Positions 40,950-51,489 of a DNA stretch of 64,000 bases are shown in pieces. This stretch comes from Schizochytrium sp. CCTCC M209059 (taxonomy: Eukaryota; Sar; Bigyra; Thraustochytrida; Thraustochytriidae), in the NCBI GenBank assembly GCA_000818945.1, contig KN805410.1, positions 258,902-322,901 on the forward strand, read 5' to 3'. Both the position numbers and the translations under genes were made by a program. Numbering within the stretch: the first letter of the stretch is position 1; each line of letters opens with the position of its first letter. Under the pieces are notes generated by a model. It was not told where the DNA came from and made no database searches. It saw only the letters and a program-made list of their open reading frames with translations.

Positions 40950-41849
40950 CTTGTGCGACAACGTCTTCCCGGGCGTCTTGCAGATCACGCCCCCGCGCCT
41001 GCCTGCGAGCTCGAGCTCCGCTGCGCCCCTTCCCTACGCTTTTGCGCCGCGCGCGTCCCGCGAGCCTTCGCGGCGAAAAGATACTGCTCAACTGATGCAC
41101 AGCGAGGGTCTCATCTTCTCAAATGTCATGGGCAAGGAAGGTCATGGGCGTCATGTATTGCAACACAAGATCGTATTGCAGCTGCCAGATGGTGTGGATG
41201 ATGAAGGGACCTTTGTAAAGAAAGGAGCCCAGTCAAGCCTGGTAGGCCCAGTGAGTGATCGTTCGTTGTATACCAGAGTTTTTGACGCAAAGACGTCCAG
41301 CTTTATGAAAGACGTCCAGCTTTATGACACGTTAAAATGGTTGGAAAAACCAAAATGAAGAAAAGGATGCCCCATTGAAATGTGCCTCAGCGTTATCGAT
41401 GCAATGTATACCATGGTATAACCGCCTTTACAAAGACGAAACGAGAGCATCAACTTTTTCTCATGATGAAGGTTTGAAGGATGCTGAGTTTACCCATTTT
41501 TGTCAATAAAAATCGTGGCAAACTGAAGTTCCTTCGCGCGGCCGCAGCCTTGGTTGTCTCCGCAAGTATCTATTGCATGACGTAGGCTCAAGGCCGGTGG
41601 CCCCAGCCTCTGGCGCCTGACTCTCATTCCATTGTTCAGGCTCCGAGTCCGAGTCCTATAGGCCTACAAAAAAAAAACACATAAGAAAAGAATTCTTGTT
41701 TGGGCAACACGAGCAACATCAACAAGCAGGGGGTTTATGGAGGACCAGTCAAGGTCGCAGACCTGAAGAGTGGCGACGCAGACAGACTCGACGGACCAGG
41801 CGGGGCGGGGCAGAGTCGGAGCGGAGCGGGGCGAAAGGGAGCAGAAAAG
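40950..41849. other. Spacer with a possible small or decayed gene
   Basis: 900 bases separate phosphatidylserine decarboxylase from NOL12. A plus-strand frame from the ATG at 41094 to 41358 (88 residues, HSEGLIFSNVMGKEGHGRHV ... LYDTLKWLEKPK) looks protein-like but matches nothing I know. An out-of-phase frame just after it (about 41357-41508) also reads protein-like, as if a longer gene had decayed. A perfect 19-bp tandem duplication sits within it. Confidence 0.35.
41289..41326 (+). repeat. Perfect 19-bp tandem duplication
   Basis: Two adjacent copies of AAAGACGTCCAGCTTTATG are visible. Because 19 is not a multiple of three, the duplication shifts any coding frame crossing it. It looks recent, since the copies are identical. 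Confidence 0.85.
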
Positions 41850-42814
41850 ATGGGCCGCAAGAAATCGGATGCCGGCAAGAACAAGAGACCACGCAAGCTT
41901 TTTGTGGAGTTCGACCCGGAAGCCAGGCGCGAGTTCGTGACGGGCATGCACAGGCGCAAGCAGCAGCGCAAGGAAAAGGCCATCTCAGACCTCAAGAAAC
42001 AGGTTGAGAAAGAGCGCAAAGAAGCGCGTGACGAGGTATGTTTGGTTTTTTTCACAACTTCTTCTTCTTCTTCTTCTTCTTGAAAAACATGAAAAGCTGA
42101 CCCCTAGACCTTGACCTTTTGTTTCGCTTTTCCGACAATACACAGCGACGAGCAATTCTACTCGAACGCCGCGACAAATCGACCGAGCTCCGAAAGAAGC
42201 GACGTGAAGCCAAGGAAGAGGAGGACGAAGAGGAGAGAAATCGCGACAACGACGACAACGACGAGACTGAATCAGGTAAAAAGGTTGTCAAGGACGTCCT
42301 CGACGGCTCAACTCAAGACGACGACGACGACGACGGCGACGACGATGATGACGACAGCGACGAGGAAGAAGAACAGGAGCAAGGCGCCAAGGATATGGAC
42401 ATGGTGAGCAAATTGACGGGTCAAAAGGCTGTTGTTCAAGAAGAGCAAGTCGAGGACGAATTTTCAAAAGATATGTTCGGCAGTGGCACTGTCACCGTGA
42501 CAACTACAACCCTTGGAGACGATGATGAAGAAGATGAAGAAACGCTAGACCCCAAGGCCTATGCTGCAGCTAAGGCGGCCAAACAGCCTGTTGCCTTGCT
42601 GGGCGAGAAAAATGCCGAATACACGCCGGGCAAGGCGGAGCGCATGCTCCAGCGACTGCAGCATAAAAAGAATCGCCGCGCCCACGCTCGCGCGCTCGTC
42701 GGCGGAAGCAAGAATTCCAAGGCCAAGGTTTCCGACATCCTTCGCACCAAAAAGGGAAAGAAGAGCAAGAAGGGACGAAAAACGACTGCAAAGGAGCGCC
42801 GCCGTCGCACGTGA
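41850..42814 (+). CDS. NOL12: Nucleolar protein NOL12/RRP17-like (Nop25), two exons
   Basis: The mature protein has 284 residues from exons 41850-42035 and 42146-42814. The 110-base intron starts GTATG, ends ACACAG and contains a (CTT)n tract; skipping it joins EARDE to RRAILLERRDKSTELRKKRR, restoring a continuous basic helix. Exon 1 carries KLFVEFDPEARREFVTGMHR and a following Lys-rich helix (KQQRKEKAISDLKKQVEKER), the hallmark of RRP17/NOL12, 5'-3' exonuclease-linked factors in pre-60S rRNA processing. Exon 2 has a long acidic Asp/Glu tract and a Lys/Arg-rich C-terminus ending TTAKERRRRT, which fits a nucleolar targeting signal. It is longer than animal NOL12 because of the acidic tract. 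Confidence 0.8.
42058..42081. repeat. (CTT)n inside an intron
   Basis: About eight CTT units lie within the NOL12 intron. They may serve as a polypyrimidine tract, although they are some 60 bases from the acceptor. Confidence 0.85.
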
Positions 42815-44612
42815 TTTGTATGGTGCACCCGAGAGCGTTATCAGGATGCGCAGGCGCGCGCCTGGACAGTCAGTCCTGTACAAAAATCGCGGGAGGGAAG
42901 GGGGGGGGAATAAAAGGGGGAGGTTGCAGGCGCATGGCCAGACCGCCTCGTCGTCACCTTCTTCGCTCGCCTCCCAGCGGTCAACGTGGCGTGCCCTTTT
43001 GTCGCCTGGCCATGCATGTCTCATGTGGGCATTCTTCATCATTAGCCAGCTAGACGCACGCGCCATGCTGCCCTTCGTCCCGTGGGTCATATGTTATGTC
43101 TCTTTCGCTGACACTACTTATCTTTCGCATGGCCATCGCAAGGCGGACAAGATGTGGCGCACCTCGCTTCTTTTCGTTGCTCTTTGCTACTACCTGCGAG
43201 CCATCCATGCACTTCGCTCGCTGTCTACTTGACGAGAGAAAAGGGCACAATGAAAAGAGAAAAATCAAAAGGGATCGAGGTTATACATAGTGTCGAGCTT
43301 TTGGCACGTGAATGCTGGCTCTGTTCTATTCGGAATACTAATTTTTTTAAAGAGACGAGAGATCGCTCTGTTTCCTTTCTTGTTGCTCCATTGCCGCATG
43401 GGTAGTACAGCGATCGTAGGTGGACCCGTCTTCGTTGCGCCCAAAACATAGAGAAAGTTTGTTTATCAATTGCCCCACCTGCGCATCTTGGCTCGCCTCG
43501 TCTCTCCATTCTTTTCTTGTTTTGTCCAGTCGCCTGTCATGTAGGTGGCGCACATGCATGTGTTCCGAGACTTTCCTTCAACTTTTTCTTGGCCGAACAG
43601 TTCACTGCCCTCGCTTACTACAGCAAAGCAAGCTCTCCAAAGGCCAGAGTCATGCGACGCGTCGTCTTATGCCATGCCATGCCATGCCATGCCATGGGCT
43701 GATTGATCTAGACAGACCAACGCCTTCTTCCACCCTGGCAATACTAAAACGAAAACGTTCCCAGCTCCCTCTCAGCTCTCACAAACGAGCAAGCCAGCAA
43801 GCAAGCACGCAGCCAAGACAGCAACCAAGACAGCAATCGACCGCCCCAGTCTAACACACCGACCGTCCTCTGGCCGCTCCGCTCTCAGCAAAAAAACAGT
43901 CTCGAGCTCCACTTTCGCAGGCCGCGCGAATCTCGCTTTTTCGCACCTCCCTCCCTCCATCCATCTACATTGCATCGCATCGCATCGCATCACCACGCCA
44001 GTCCTGGGCGTGGAGAGAGAGGACTCGGACGACACGGAGTCCGCGCCCAGTTCGAGGGGCGCGGTGGGCCATAAAACCGTGGCCCCATAATTCCAGAACC
44101 GTCGCGGAACCAGGGAGGAACCCGGTCCCGAAACGCGCGAGGCCTCGACCTCCACCCGGGCGCGCAGTCTGCGATCGCGGAGCTCGCGAGCTCGAGCTGG
44201 CCGGCGCGCTGCGCGACGAGCGCGAGGGCGGAGCCGGGTCGGGCGGCGGGTATTCCCTTTCTCGAGGCGGCGGTCGGGCGGGCGAGCGGGCGGAAACGGG
44301 GTTCGCGGCGACCGGAGGGGCCGGGTCAAGACTGTCCGAGCAAAGCCAGAGCAAATACGCCACCTCCTGCGACATACATACCAAGAGCGGGCGACCCGAG
44401 GCGCCCAAGGCGATCGAGACGTCTCGCGAGCGAGCGCGCGAGAAGCGCAGCGCGCTGGCCCGGGCTGCGAGCGTGGCGAAGGGTGCTTCTGCTGCAGCAG
44501 AGCCGATCAGTTACGACTTGGTCTGCTCGAGGTCAGCCGGGTTTGATAAGAGTCCGCACACGCGGCAAAAGGACAACCCCGAGGGTGGCCTGGCGCTGCG
44601 TTTGGCGCGACC
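42815..44612. other. Large spacer, no gene recognised
   Basis: About 1.8 kb lies upstream of the BAR-RhoGAP gene. It contains a G-rich tract at about 42900-42924, (CCATG)n at 43671-43697, (GCATC)n at 43972-43992 and GC-rich sequence at 44000-44600. Both strands have Ser/Arg/Pro-rich open frames without motifs. A 5' extension or upstream exon of the BAR-RhoGAP gene cannot be excluded in 44400-44612. Confidence 0.5.
43671..43697. repeat. (CCATG)n pentanucleotide
   Basis: Five consecutive CCATG units are present. A related pentamer, GCATC, recurs at 43972-43992 with four units. Confidence 0.9.
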
Positions 44613-46157
44613 ATGAAGGGCTTCAAGGATGCGAGGCGACGCATGAAGCAGCAAGCGCTGCAAACGCTGGGCGTCGCAGAAGCCACAGAGGACTCGGACT
44701 TTAAAGAGGACTATTACGCCTACAAGAACACATGCGTGGCGCTCAAAAGTCTACGCAAGTCCATGGAGGTACACCTCGACACCATTCGCGCAATGCAGGC
44801 GTCCGCTGCCGCGCTCACCGTCGAGCTTGCAGCCTTCCATCAGCACACACAGGCTGCCAAGGCCACCGTCGCCTTGGGACAAGCCCATGCCGAGGCAGAA
44901 CGCGTCAACCTCGCATCTGTAGAACGTCTCTATGAAGAAGAGGTCACCGCGGCTACCGAGCTTCTTCTATGGCAAGTCCCCGAGGTCGAGGACAACATCC
45001 GGCGGCGCAAAAAGCTTCTCCTTGACTATGACGCTCACTTGCGCAAGTACGAGAATGCAGCACGCGCGGCCAATGAAATGCAGGACCGCACCGAAAAGGG
45101 GGGCAACAAGGCTGCGACGGGGAAACTGCCATTCACGCGTCGCAAGTCTGAGTCACAAATTGCAGAGGAAATCACACAACGCAAGGTCAAGGTCGAACAG
45201 GCCGAGGCCGCGGTAGACGAGTCCACAAAGTGGCTCATGGAACAGTTCGAGGAGATGGACAGCCATCACCAATCCGGCGCCCTCCTCAAGGGTCCGATGT
45301 CGGCTCTTCTTGCGTGTCAACTACACTATTTGCGCGAGACCATATCGCGCCTCGAAGAAGTCAAGCCTCTCTTTGAAAGCACTGACCTCTTTGCAGCCAC
45401 GCTTCAACGATACGACAAGGAGCCCCCGCGCGCGCAAGAGCTCGACGTCGAGGGCATGGCCAATATTACCAACCTCAACGCCACTGTGCGTCGACGCAAG
45501 ACACATCGCCCTCAGGGTGTTGCCTTTGGTCTCCCGATCTCGTCAAGCACGCCTCCTGTCGTATGCGATGCCATTGCCTTCATTCGTGCCAAGGGCCTCC
45601 ATGTCGAGGGCATCTTTCGCGTGTCGGCCAGCAAAGACGTCTTGGACCAACTTCGGGCACTTTACGATGATGGCGCTCAGGGCGCCATCGTGAGGACTGA
45701 CTTTGAGGTTTCGGTGCATGACGCCGCGGGCTTGCTCAAGTTGTGGTTCCGCGAGCTTCCCCATCCGCTCATTCCCACTGAGCAGTACGAGTCGCTCGTC
45801 TCTCTCGTGCGCGGCGACGTTTCGCTGGAGAGCCCTCTCACCGTATCAGCGGTGCTGGAGTTCTCCACAAGCTTGCCTGCGGTCAATCGGGAGCTCCTCG
45901 GCTTCCTCGCCAAGCTCTTGGCCGAGGTGGCCGATCACGAGCCAAGCAACAAAATGTCTGCGGGAAATTTGGCAACCTGTCTGGCCCCGAGTCTCCTTCG
46001 CGCTCCCGAAGATGTCCCGCCAAACATTGTTCTTCGCGACATGCAGGCCTCCATCGCGGCCATCAAGGTCTTTATCATGCATGCGGATCGTTTACCACAA
46101 CCGAAGAAGCGTGACGTCATGGAGAACACGCGCGTCACCTTTCCGGAGGCGGCATGA
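44613..46157 (+). CDS. BAR domain RhoGAP protein
   Basis: This predicted 514-residue protein begins MKGFKDARRRMKQQALQTLG at 44613. The first half (about 1-255) is a long helical BAR-type domain: YKNTCVALKSLRKSMEVHLD, VEDNIRRRKKLLLDYDAHLR and the final LLACQLHYLRETISRLEEV. The second half (about 300-500) is a RhoGAP domain with the arginine finger at about residue 336 in VEGIFRVSASKDVL and the Asn motif in MSAGNLATCLAPSLLR. This arrangement matches the RICH/SH3BP1 and Rgd-like families, which bind curved membranes and switch off Rho-type GTPases. No C-terminal SH3 or Pro-rich tail is present. In this organism it probably acts in endocytosis or cortical actin control; that is inference. Confidence 0.9.
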   Translation: MKGFKDARRRMKQQALQTLGVAEATEDSDFKEDYYAYKNTCVALKSLRKSMEVHLDTIRAMQASAAALTVELAAFHQHTQAAKATVALGQAHAEAERVNLASVERLYEEEVTAATELLLWQVPEVEDNIRRRKKLLLDYDAHLRKYENAARAANEMQDRTEKGGNKAATGKLPFTRRKSESQIAEEITQRKVKVEQAEAAVDESTKWLMEQFEEMDSHHQSGALLKGPMSALLACQLHYLRETISRLEEVKPLFESTDLFAATLQRYDKEPPRAQELDVEGMANITNLNATVRRRKTHRPQGVAFGLPISSSTPPVVCDAIAFIRAKGLHVEGIFRVSASKDVLDQLRALYDDGAQGAIVRTDFEVSVHDAAGLLKLWFRELPHPLIPTEQYESLVSLVRGDVSLESPLTVSAVLEFSTSLPAVNRELLGFLAKLLAEVADHEPSNKMSAGNLATCLAPSLLRAPEDVPPNIVLRDMQASIAAIKVFIMHADRLPQPKKRDVMENTRVTFPEAA

Positions 46158-46654
46158 GGCTAGTCTAGGCTCGGGCTGTCTGGACACTCACTTTCGTTGA
46201 TGGGTTCTTTTTCTTCTCTTTTCTTTTCTTTGCTTTTCTTTTTCACGAGCGCGAACATGGTTGCTGCTGCGTACGAAACAAGTTCTTTTTGTTGAATACG
46301 TCATTTTGTTTTTATCATCAATAATGTTTCTCTCCCACTTTCTTGCCAATTCTAAGAAAGAAAAAAGGTAAAGTTGTAGCAGACGAAGAAGAAGAAGAAG
46401 AAGAAGAAGAAGAAGAAGAAGCGCTCATCGGGCTCCCCAACAAAAAGCGACCCTCCTTCACTAGCCAAAAAGAAGAGAAGAGCACGCCCACTTCGAGCAC
46501 TTTGGTTGGATTAACGATTGCACGAAACGAAAACGTCCCCGCTATCTACGCGTACAAAAATTGGCATTCTCATTCCGAACACGAACCTTGCCCCCACCCC
46601 CCCTTCCATCCATCTTTTTTTTGCTTCCTTTTGTTTTTCCCCCTTTTCCTTCAT
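46158..46654. other. Tail-to-tail spacer with GAA repeats
   Basis: 497 bases between BAR-RhoGAP and SRP14. It contains TTTTC-rich sequence, a (GAA)n tract at 46384-46420 and T-rich runs near 46611-46650. The GAA tract gives a poly-Glu frame that is not a gene. Confidence 0.55.
46384..46420. repeat. (GAA)12 trinucleotide
   Basis: About twelve GAA units form a purine-only strand, in a 3' spacer. Confidence 0.95.
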
Positions 46655-47077
46655 TTACGATGAGGCCTGGGTGGCCGCCGCGGCCGCACGTCGCTGACGC
46701 CGCTCTTCAATACGCTTGAGATCACGTGGACGCTTGAGCTTGCCCGTGTGCTCCTTGATGATTTCGCTGAAGCGCTTGTGAAAGACAGCCTGCTGATCTC
46801 CCGTGAGGATCGTGCTGATCTTGGCCTTTTCGCCGCGCTTCGTCTTGCCTGCCTCCTTATTTGCAAATACAGAGCCCTCGCGCACGCCGCCCATGACTTG
46901 CGCGCGAACCATGCATGCTTTGCCGTTCGGAACCTCGGCGCGCAGCGCTTTTGGGCCGCGCGAAAGGTCTTGATCCTTGACCATTTTCATGCTCAACGTC
47001 ACAGACCCAGACTCTCGCGTCTCCTTGTACATCTCCCCGAGAAGCGACAGGAACTCGTCATTGCTCACGCGAGGCAT
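46655..47077 (-). CDS. SRP14: Signal recognition particle 14 kDa protein
   Basis: This predicted 140-residue protein starts MPRVSNDEFLSLLGEMYKET at 47077. SRP14 pairs with SRP9 on the Alu domain of SRP RNA to slow elongation during targeting to the ER. The N-terminal helix, the following strand pattern (GSVTLSMKMVKD), then the Lys-rich loop (ANKEAGKTKRGEKAKISTIL) and the final helix VFHKRFSEIIKEHTGKLKRP match the family. A short Ala/Arg/Thr tail follows, as in longer SRP14 forms. It is intronless and head to head with the coiled-coil gene at 47692. Confidence 0.88.
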   Translation of the reverse strand: MPRVSNDEFLSLLGEMYKETRESGSVTLSMKMVKDQDLSRGPKALRAEVPNGKACMVRAQVMGGVREGSVFANKEAGKTKRGEKAKISTILTGDQQAVFHKRFSEIIKEHTGKLKRPRDLKRIEERRQRRAAAAATQASS

Positions 47078-47691
47078 CTTCTACACGCCTTTTCCTCCGC
47101 GCGGCTCCTGCGCGCGCTCCGTCCAAAGCTTTCTTCGGCGTCGCGTTATGGCGTCGAGCCCGTGCCACCTCACCGCTCGCCCCTTCGCCCTGCTCCCCAA
47201 AGCCAAAGACGCCGCTTCCGGCGCGGCTTCGCGCCTCGTGAGACGCGCGCGTAGCGCCTGCGGCGGGAGCTGCCTCGAGCCTCGCGGCCGCGGGTCGGGG
47301 CTCGCGCGGAGACGGTCGCGGGCGCGCGTCTTCGGTCTGCGCAGGCTTCGAGTTGGCTTGCCGGCTGCTGCTCCAGAAGCCACGAGCGGATGTAACCGCT
47401 CCGTTTGCAACCGTCACTACAACGTTTGCGCTGAAGCGGTTACGCATCGCGTGTCTTCTTAGCTTGTCTTTGTGGGACGGTTTTTCGTTTCTCGTGTCTC
47501 TCGACATCGACGAGCACGAGGACGGGAATGGGGATGAGCATACAGGCGCCGGCACGTTCGCGGACGTGACGCAGACGTGAACGGAGACAAAGGCGAGGGC
47601 GAAGACGTGCGGTCTGCCTGGCAAAGATCAGCGACGCGTGCTCTGGTCGTCAGAGGTCAACGTCGAGAAGGGCGGGCGGGCAGGCGCCGAC
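47078..47691. other. Head-to-head spacer
   Basis: 614 bases of GC-rich DNA between SRP14 and the coiled-coil gene probably hold both promoters. Frames on both strands are Arg/Ala-rich and without motifs. Confidence 0.5.
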
Positions 47692-48672
47692 ATGGCGAAA
47701 ACGCCGCGAGAACTGAAACGACTGCGCTTGGCACGGGCTGCAGCAGAAGCTGCAGCGTTGGAGGCTGCGGCCACGCAAGACCTAGAGCTTGATGATCTTC
47801 GACTGGAAAATGTAAAGCTCCGAGGCCAAGCGAGAAGACTTGAGGGCGCTGTGCTGCAACAGGAAATTTTCGACGAGCGCGCAAGAGAACTCCAGCGACT
47901 TGCGAAAAAAGAGGCAGCTGCGATCAAACAATCCGTACAAAAACTCGAAGACCTTCTCTACGAGCACGAAGATGCAGTGCCTGTTACCGCTGGAACTTGC
48001 CGTGTCCTTCGCAGGGATATTGCCGACCTTGCCAAAAACGCAGCAACTCGACGCCAAGAGCTCGAGGCCCTCCGCACGCAGCGTCGACGCGACGCCATCG
48101 ATCAGATCGCGGCCGACAGCATGGCTCTCGCCGTGCAACGACTGAGTCGTGAGACTGCGCAACAAGAAGAGGCCTTGGAAAGAGAACGTCTTCAGTGGGC
48201 TGCCCTCAACGCCAGAGCGCACATAGCTAGTCAGGACATTGACGCCCTCGAGCGCCGTCGCGACGCCTTGCGCGCCGATCAGACCAAAGCTGCTCTTGAG
48301 TTCGAACATCTCGAATTTCAGGCGGCTCTTGTCAAGCGAGAACGGGACAAAGAAGAAGTCATTGATCGTTTTGTTGCAAAACATGCAGCGTTGCACCATC
48401 CTAGTTTTCTCACCGAACGATCAAGTCGGGATCGAGCGACGACGGCACAGCTCTGGAAACAGATTTCAAGTGCCCTCGAAGCACTTCATGATCACAGGGC
48501 GCCACACGGCGTGGAAATGGTGTTGGCGAAGCTTCGAATCGAGGCTTCAAAGATGCACACCTCTGTTCTCGAAGCGCTGCAGCGAGAAGAGACCGTTGCC
48601 GATGCACTCTTCGACATGGTTCAGAAACATGAACTTGCTTCTGCTCCCGCTTCGGCTCCGCGTCCTATCTGA
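47692..48672 (+). CDS. Coiled-coil protein of unknown function
   Basis: The ATG at 47692 (MAKTPRELKRLRLARAAAEA) gives 326 residues that are almost entirely charged helix. Heptad-like stretches include LDDLRLENVKLRGQARRLEG, RELQRLAKKEAAAIKQSVQK and LEALRTQRRRDAIDQIAADS. The C-terminal third (TTAQLWKQISSALEALHDH ... VADALFDMVQKHEL) could be a small helical domain. I do not recognise the family; coiled-coil proteins of this sort are common in cilia and basal bodies, but nothing here proves that. Downstream the SART3 gene ends 57 bases away on the other strand. Confidence 0.65.
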   Translation: MAKTPRELKRLRLARAAAEAAALEAAATQDLELDDLRLENVKLRGQARRLEGAVLQQEIFDERARELQRLAKKEAAAIKQSVQKLEDLLYEHEDAVPVTAGTCRVLRRDIADLAKNAATRRQELEALRTQRRRDAIDQIAADSMALAVQRLSRETAQQEEALERERLQWAALNARAHIASQDIDALERRRDALRADQTKAALEFEHLEFQAALVKRERDKEEVIDRFVAKHAALHHPSFLTERSSRDRATTAQLWKQISSALEALHDHRAPHGVEMVLAKLRIEASKMHTSVLEALQREETVADALFDMVQKHELASAPASAPRPI

Positions 48673-48729
48673 GGGACCAAAAAGAAAACTACTTTTTCAC
48701 CTTCACCAACTATCATGTTGCCAACCCGT

Positions 48730-51489
48730 TCACCCAAGATTGAGCCGGGCCTTTTGCCTCAGGCGTACGGCCCGAGGGAGCATTTGCGGCATTGATGCAG
48801 CTGGAGCAAGGTACTTTGTCCGCGCAGGCTGCACACTTACCGTCGTTTCAATGGATGTGCCCTCATCCTTGCTGGTGGTGGTGGTCGTGGTATTGGCCGC
48901 AAGTTTCGGCCACGCAAATGCCTTTTTATGTAATTTGATGCGCGCTTCATCAGCAGATTTTGCGGTGGTGAAACGTACATCTGCAGAGGCTCGATTCCCC
49001 GCAAGGCTGACAGCTTCGATCTCACCGCACGCTCGAAGAGCCTCGGCAAAGGCTGACGTGCCGTGCTTCAGCTCTTCTTCGCTGCAGTGCGTTGGCGGCA
49101 AGCCCGTCACGTGCACGGTCCGGGACGCTTCTTCCGCCGAGATTTCAGGTGTCGCCGCCGCCCCCGCCGCTGTCGTCGCCGTGTCCGAGGCTTTGAGCTG
49201 TCGCCTCTCGCCAGGTGCCTTTACCTCGCGTAGCTGGAGTGCGCGACCTTCGAGAGGTACTCCCTGCAGCTGTGCAAAGGCAGCTTCGGCCATAGGCCGG
49301 GCCTTGTAAACGACAGTACATTGTCCCTTGAATTGGCCATGCGTGTTGCGCTTCATCATCACTCGCAGTACCTTTCCACACGTCGCAAAATGCTGACGGA
49401 TCGCCTCTTCGCTGCTCTTGTACGATAGATTAATGACAAAAACACTGCGTTCTCGCTCCGCCTCGCGTTTCGCGCTCTTGGCCTGTGCATCCTCGCCCGG
49501 ATGCGTACTATCCGTCTCCATTTTCGATGGTCCTCCATCGTGAGCGCCTTGATGGCCGCTCTTTTCCGAGGCTTGCGCATCAGAAGGGTTGCCTTCGATC
49601 TCCATTCGCGTCACACCGTCCACAAGATCGCCATTCTCGTTCTCGCTTGTCGTGGCATGCAGTGCGCCTTCTCGTTTGAGCTTCTTTGCACCCGTCCCCG
49701 AAACATTGGCGTTCTTGGCAGCATCGTCACGTCGCAAAGCCTTGCGCTTGGTCGCTTTCGTACGAGCAGGACGTACATTGGCGGTCGAGTGGACGCGCTC
49801 GCGCAACGAGAGAGTACGGGCAGCCTGCAGTTGGGCCTCTTCAAGGGTTTCGAGCGTTCCGTACTTTGCTTCAAAATCCTCCCACGCACGCGCAACGCCG
49901 ACTGCAGCACCTGACTTGCTTGTCATGTGCGATCTTTTCCGTGCGCCGGTATTCGCGGCTTCATCGAGCGTCTTTGCAACATGCAGCGCACGCTTATAAA
50001 GCTTGCGACAGCGGGCCAGGTCTCCTTGGCTCCGAAAGAAAGATATGGCTTTAAAGTAATTCCCAACCGCATCGGGAAGCTCTTCAAGCAGATCATCCCA
50101 TAGCTTCGCTGCCCTTTGTCTTGGATCGTTAACGGGCCCACCGTCTGTAAAGAGCTCGCCTTGGCAGAGACATCGCGTGTACTCTTCGACAACGCGAAGT
50201 CGGAGTGCTGGCTCTCCCGGAAACATTGTGCGGAGAGCAGTGATTGAGTACGCAAATTGCTTGTCAAGCTGATCTTGCAACGCATGGTGCGACTCATTGG
50301 CCACGGCGCATCGACGATACACGTGACAGGATGAGAGAAGGAAATCGCATAGGTCCTGACTCGCCATTCCAGCGCTCAGACCGCGATAAGTAATCGAAGA
50401 GACCTGTTCCACAAGAGCCTCCGCGTTGCCGATAACCCGTTGTTCGCCCACGCATAGTCGCTCGCGCCAGAGCGCAAGAATGCCGTGGCACAGACGTAAC
50501 GCGCGTTCTGCCACAGCTTCGGCGAGCGACAAGTCGCGCAAATGTAGTCTACAAAAGGAAATGTATCCTTCCCAGAGCGCAGGAGAATGCGCGCCGCAGA
50601 TGCTCACGGCACGATCGAAGAGAGCGCGCAAAAAGCGTTGGGCCCATACCTGCGACAACCGTCTGCGGACATGCTGCTGCATGGCCTCTACATAGTCAAT
50701 CCACACATCGGCAAGGCCTTCGGGCAGCGCGGAAACGACCGAGGCCCTTGAAGCAGGCTCTGATTCGGGATAGTGCTGCTCGAGCCGACGCTCGTAGGCG
50801 TCGGCGGCGACGGCGAGTTTCTTTTGCTCTTCGCCGCGAGCCATGGCCGCTTTGGCATCATCTTCAGACATGCCAAGGCGCAATAGACTTGCCATGAGCC
50901 CCGCGTCGAGAATGGGGCATTGCACTCGTTCTTCGGCCAGTGCGAGCTTGGTTCCGGCATCACCATTGGATTCTTCAAAGGTCTGCCATGCATTCCAAAT
51001 GACGACGCCCTTTCGCACATTGAATCCAGCCGAGCGTGCGGCTTCTTGATAGTCTTCACGGGCGGCTGGTGGCTTTGAAGCAGCGAGACGGCGTTGCCAG
51101 AGGTCGATGGAGCACGGATAGCTCTTGAGAGCACGCGAGTAGAGGTCTGCAAGGTTTCCGCCCAGCTTGCTCTCGTCCTCGACCCAGGCGATCCAATCGG
51201 CCTCGCCGAGCTCAAACTTGCTCGCAAACGCCTCTCTGGCTGCGCGGAGCCGCTCTAGTTCGCCCGCTGACCGCAGTTTCTCGATGAGCGCGGCGTGAGC
51301 GCTGGCACTGTCCTCGCTGGCGACTGCTCTTTCGAGCCTTTCGATCTCGGCCGCCTCACCTGCACTATCGTCAGACTCGGACGCAGAGTCTGAGTCCAGC
51401 GCAGGGTCTGCCTCTGGGACCGCGTCGGCTCCGCGGGCTCGCCCTGCGTCTTCGTTGCCCTCCGCACCGCTCTCGAGGTTGCTCGCCAT
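48730..51489 (-). CDS. SART3: SART3/Prp24-like splicing factor, HAT repeats and RRMs
   Basis: This 919-residue protein starts MASNLESGAEGNEDAGRARG at 51489; the acidic N-terminus is typical. HAT (half-a-TPR) repeats span about 60-560, with the characteristic aromatic/acidic spacing seen in WIAWVEDESKLGGNLADLY, LWEGYISFCRLHL and AWEDFEAKYGTLETL. A Lys-rich linker with a nuclear-localisation look (TKATKRKALRRDD) follows. RRM1 (about 675-755) starts SVFVINLSYKSSEEAIRQHF; RRM2 (about 785-860) starts RTVHVTGLPPTHCSEEEL. The C-terminal PRAVRLRQKARLNLG resembles the conserved SART3 tail that contacts Lsm proteins. SART3 reassembles U4/U6 snRNPs. The length is near the human protein (963) and the gene is intronless. 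Confidence 0.92.
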   Translation of the reverse strand: MASNLESGAEGNEDAGRARGADAVPEADPALDSDSASESDDSAGEAAEIERLERAVASEDSASAHAALIEKLRSAGELERLRAAREAFASKFELGEADWIAWVEDESKLGGNLADLYSRALKSYPCSIDLWQRRLAASKPPAAREDYQEAARSAGFNVRKGVVIWNAWQTFEESNGDAGTKLALAEERVQCPILDAGLMASLLRLGMSEDDAKAAMARGEEQKKLAVAADAYERRLEQHYPESEPASRASVVSALPEGLADVWIDYVEAMQQHVRRRLSQVWAQRFLRALFDRAVSICGAHSPALWEGYISFCRLHLRDLSLAEAVAERALRLCHGILALWRERLCVGEQRVIGNAEALVEQVSSITYRGLSAGMASQDLCDFLLSSCHVYRRCAVANESHHALQDQLDKQFAYSITALRTMFPGEPALRLRVVEEYTRCLCQGELFTDGGPVNDPRQRAAKLWDDLLEELPDAVGNYFKAISFFRSQGDLARCRKLYKRALHVAKTLDEAANTGARKRSHMTSKSGAAVGVARAWEDFEAKYGTLETLEEAQLQAARTLSLRERVHSTANVRPARTKATKRKALRRDDAAKNANVSGTGAKKLKREGALHATTSENENGDLVDGVTRMEIEGNPSDAQASEKSGHQGAHDGGPSKMETDSTHPGEDAQAKSAKREAERERSVFVINLSYKSSEEAIRQHFATCGKVLRVMMKRNTHGQFKGQCTVVYKARPMAEAAFAQLQGVPLEGRALQLREVKAPGERRQLKASDTATTAAGAAATPEISAEEASRTVHVTGLPPTHCSEEELKHGTSAFAEALRACGEIEAVSLAGNRASADVRFTTAKSADEARIKLHKKAFAWPKLAANTTTTTTSKDEGTSIETTVSVQPARTKYLAPAASMPQMLPRAVRLRQKARLNLG

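Noticed and set aside
46343..46663. Poly-Glu frame in the BAR-RhoGAP/SRP14 spacer
   Set aside because: It is produced by the (GAA)n tract in a 3'/3' spacer.
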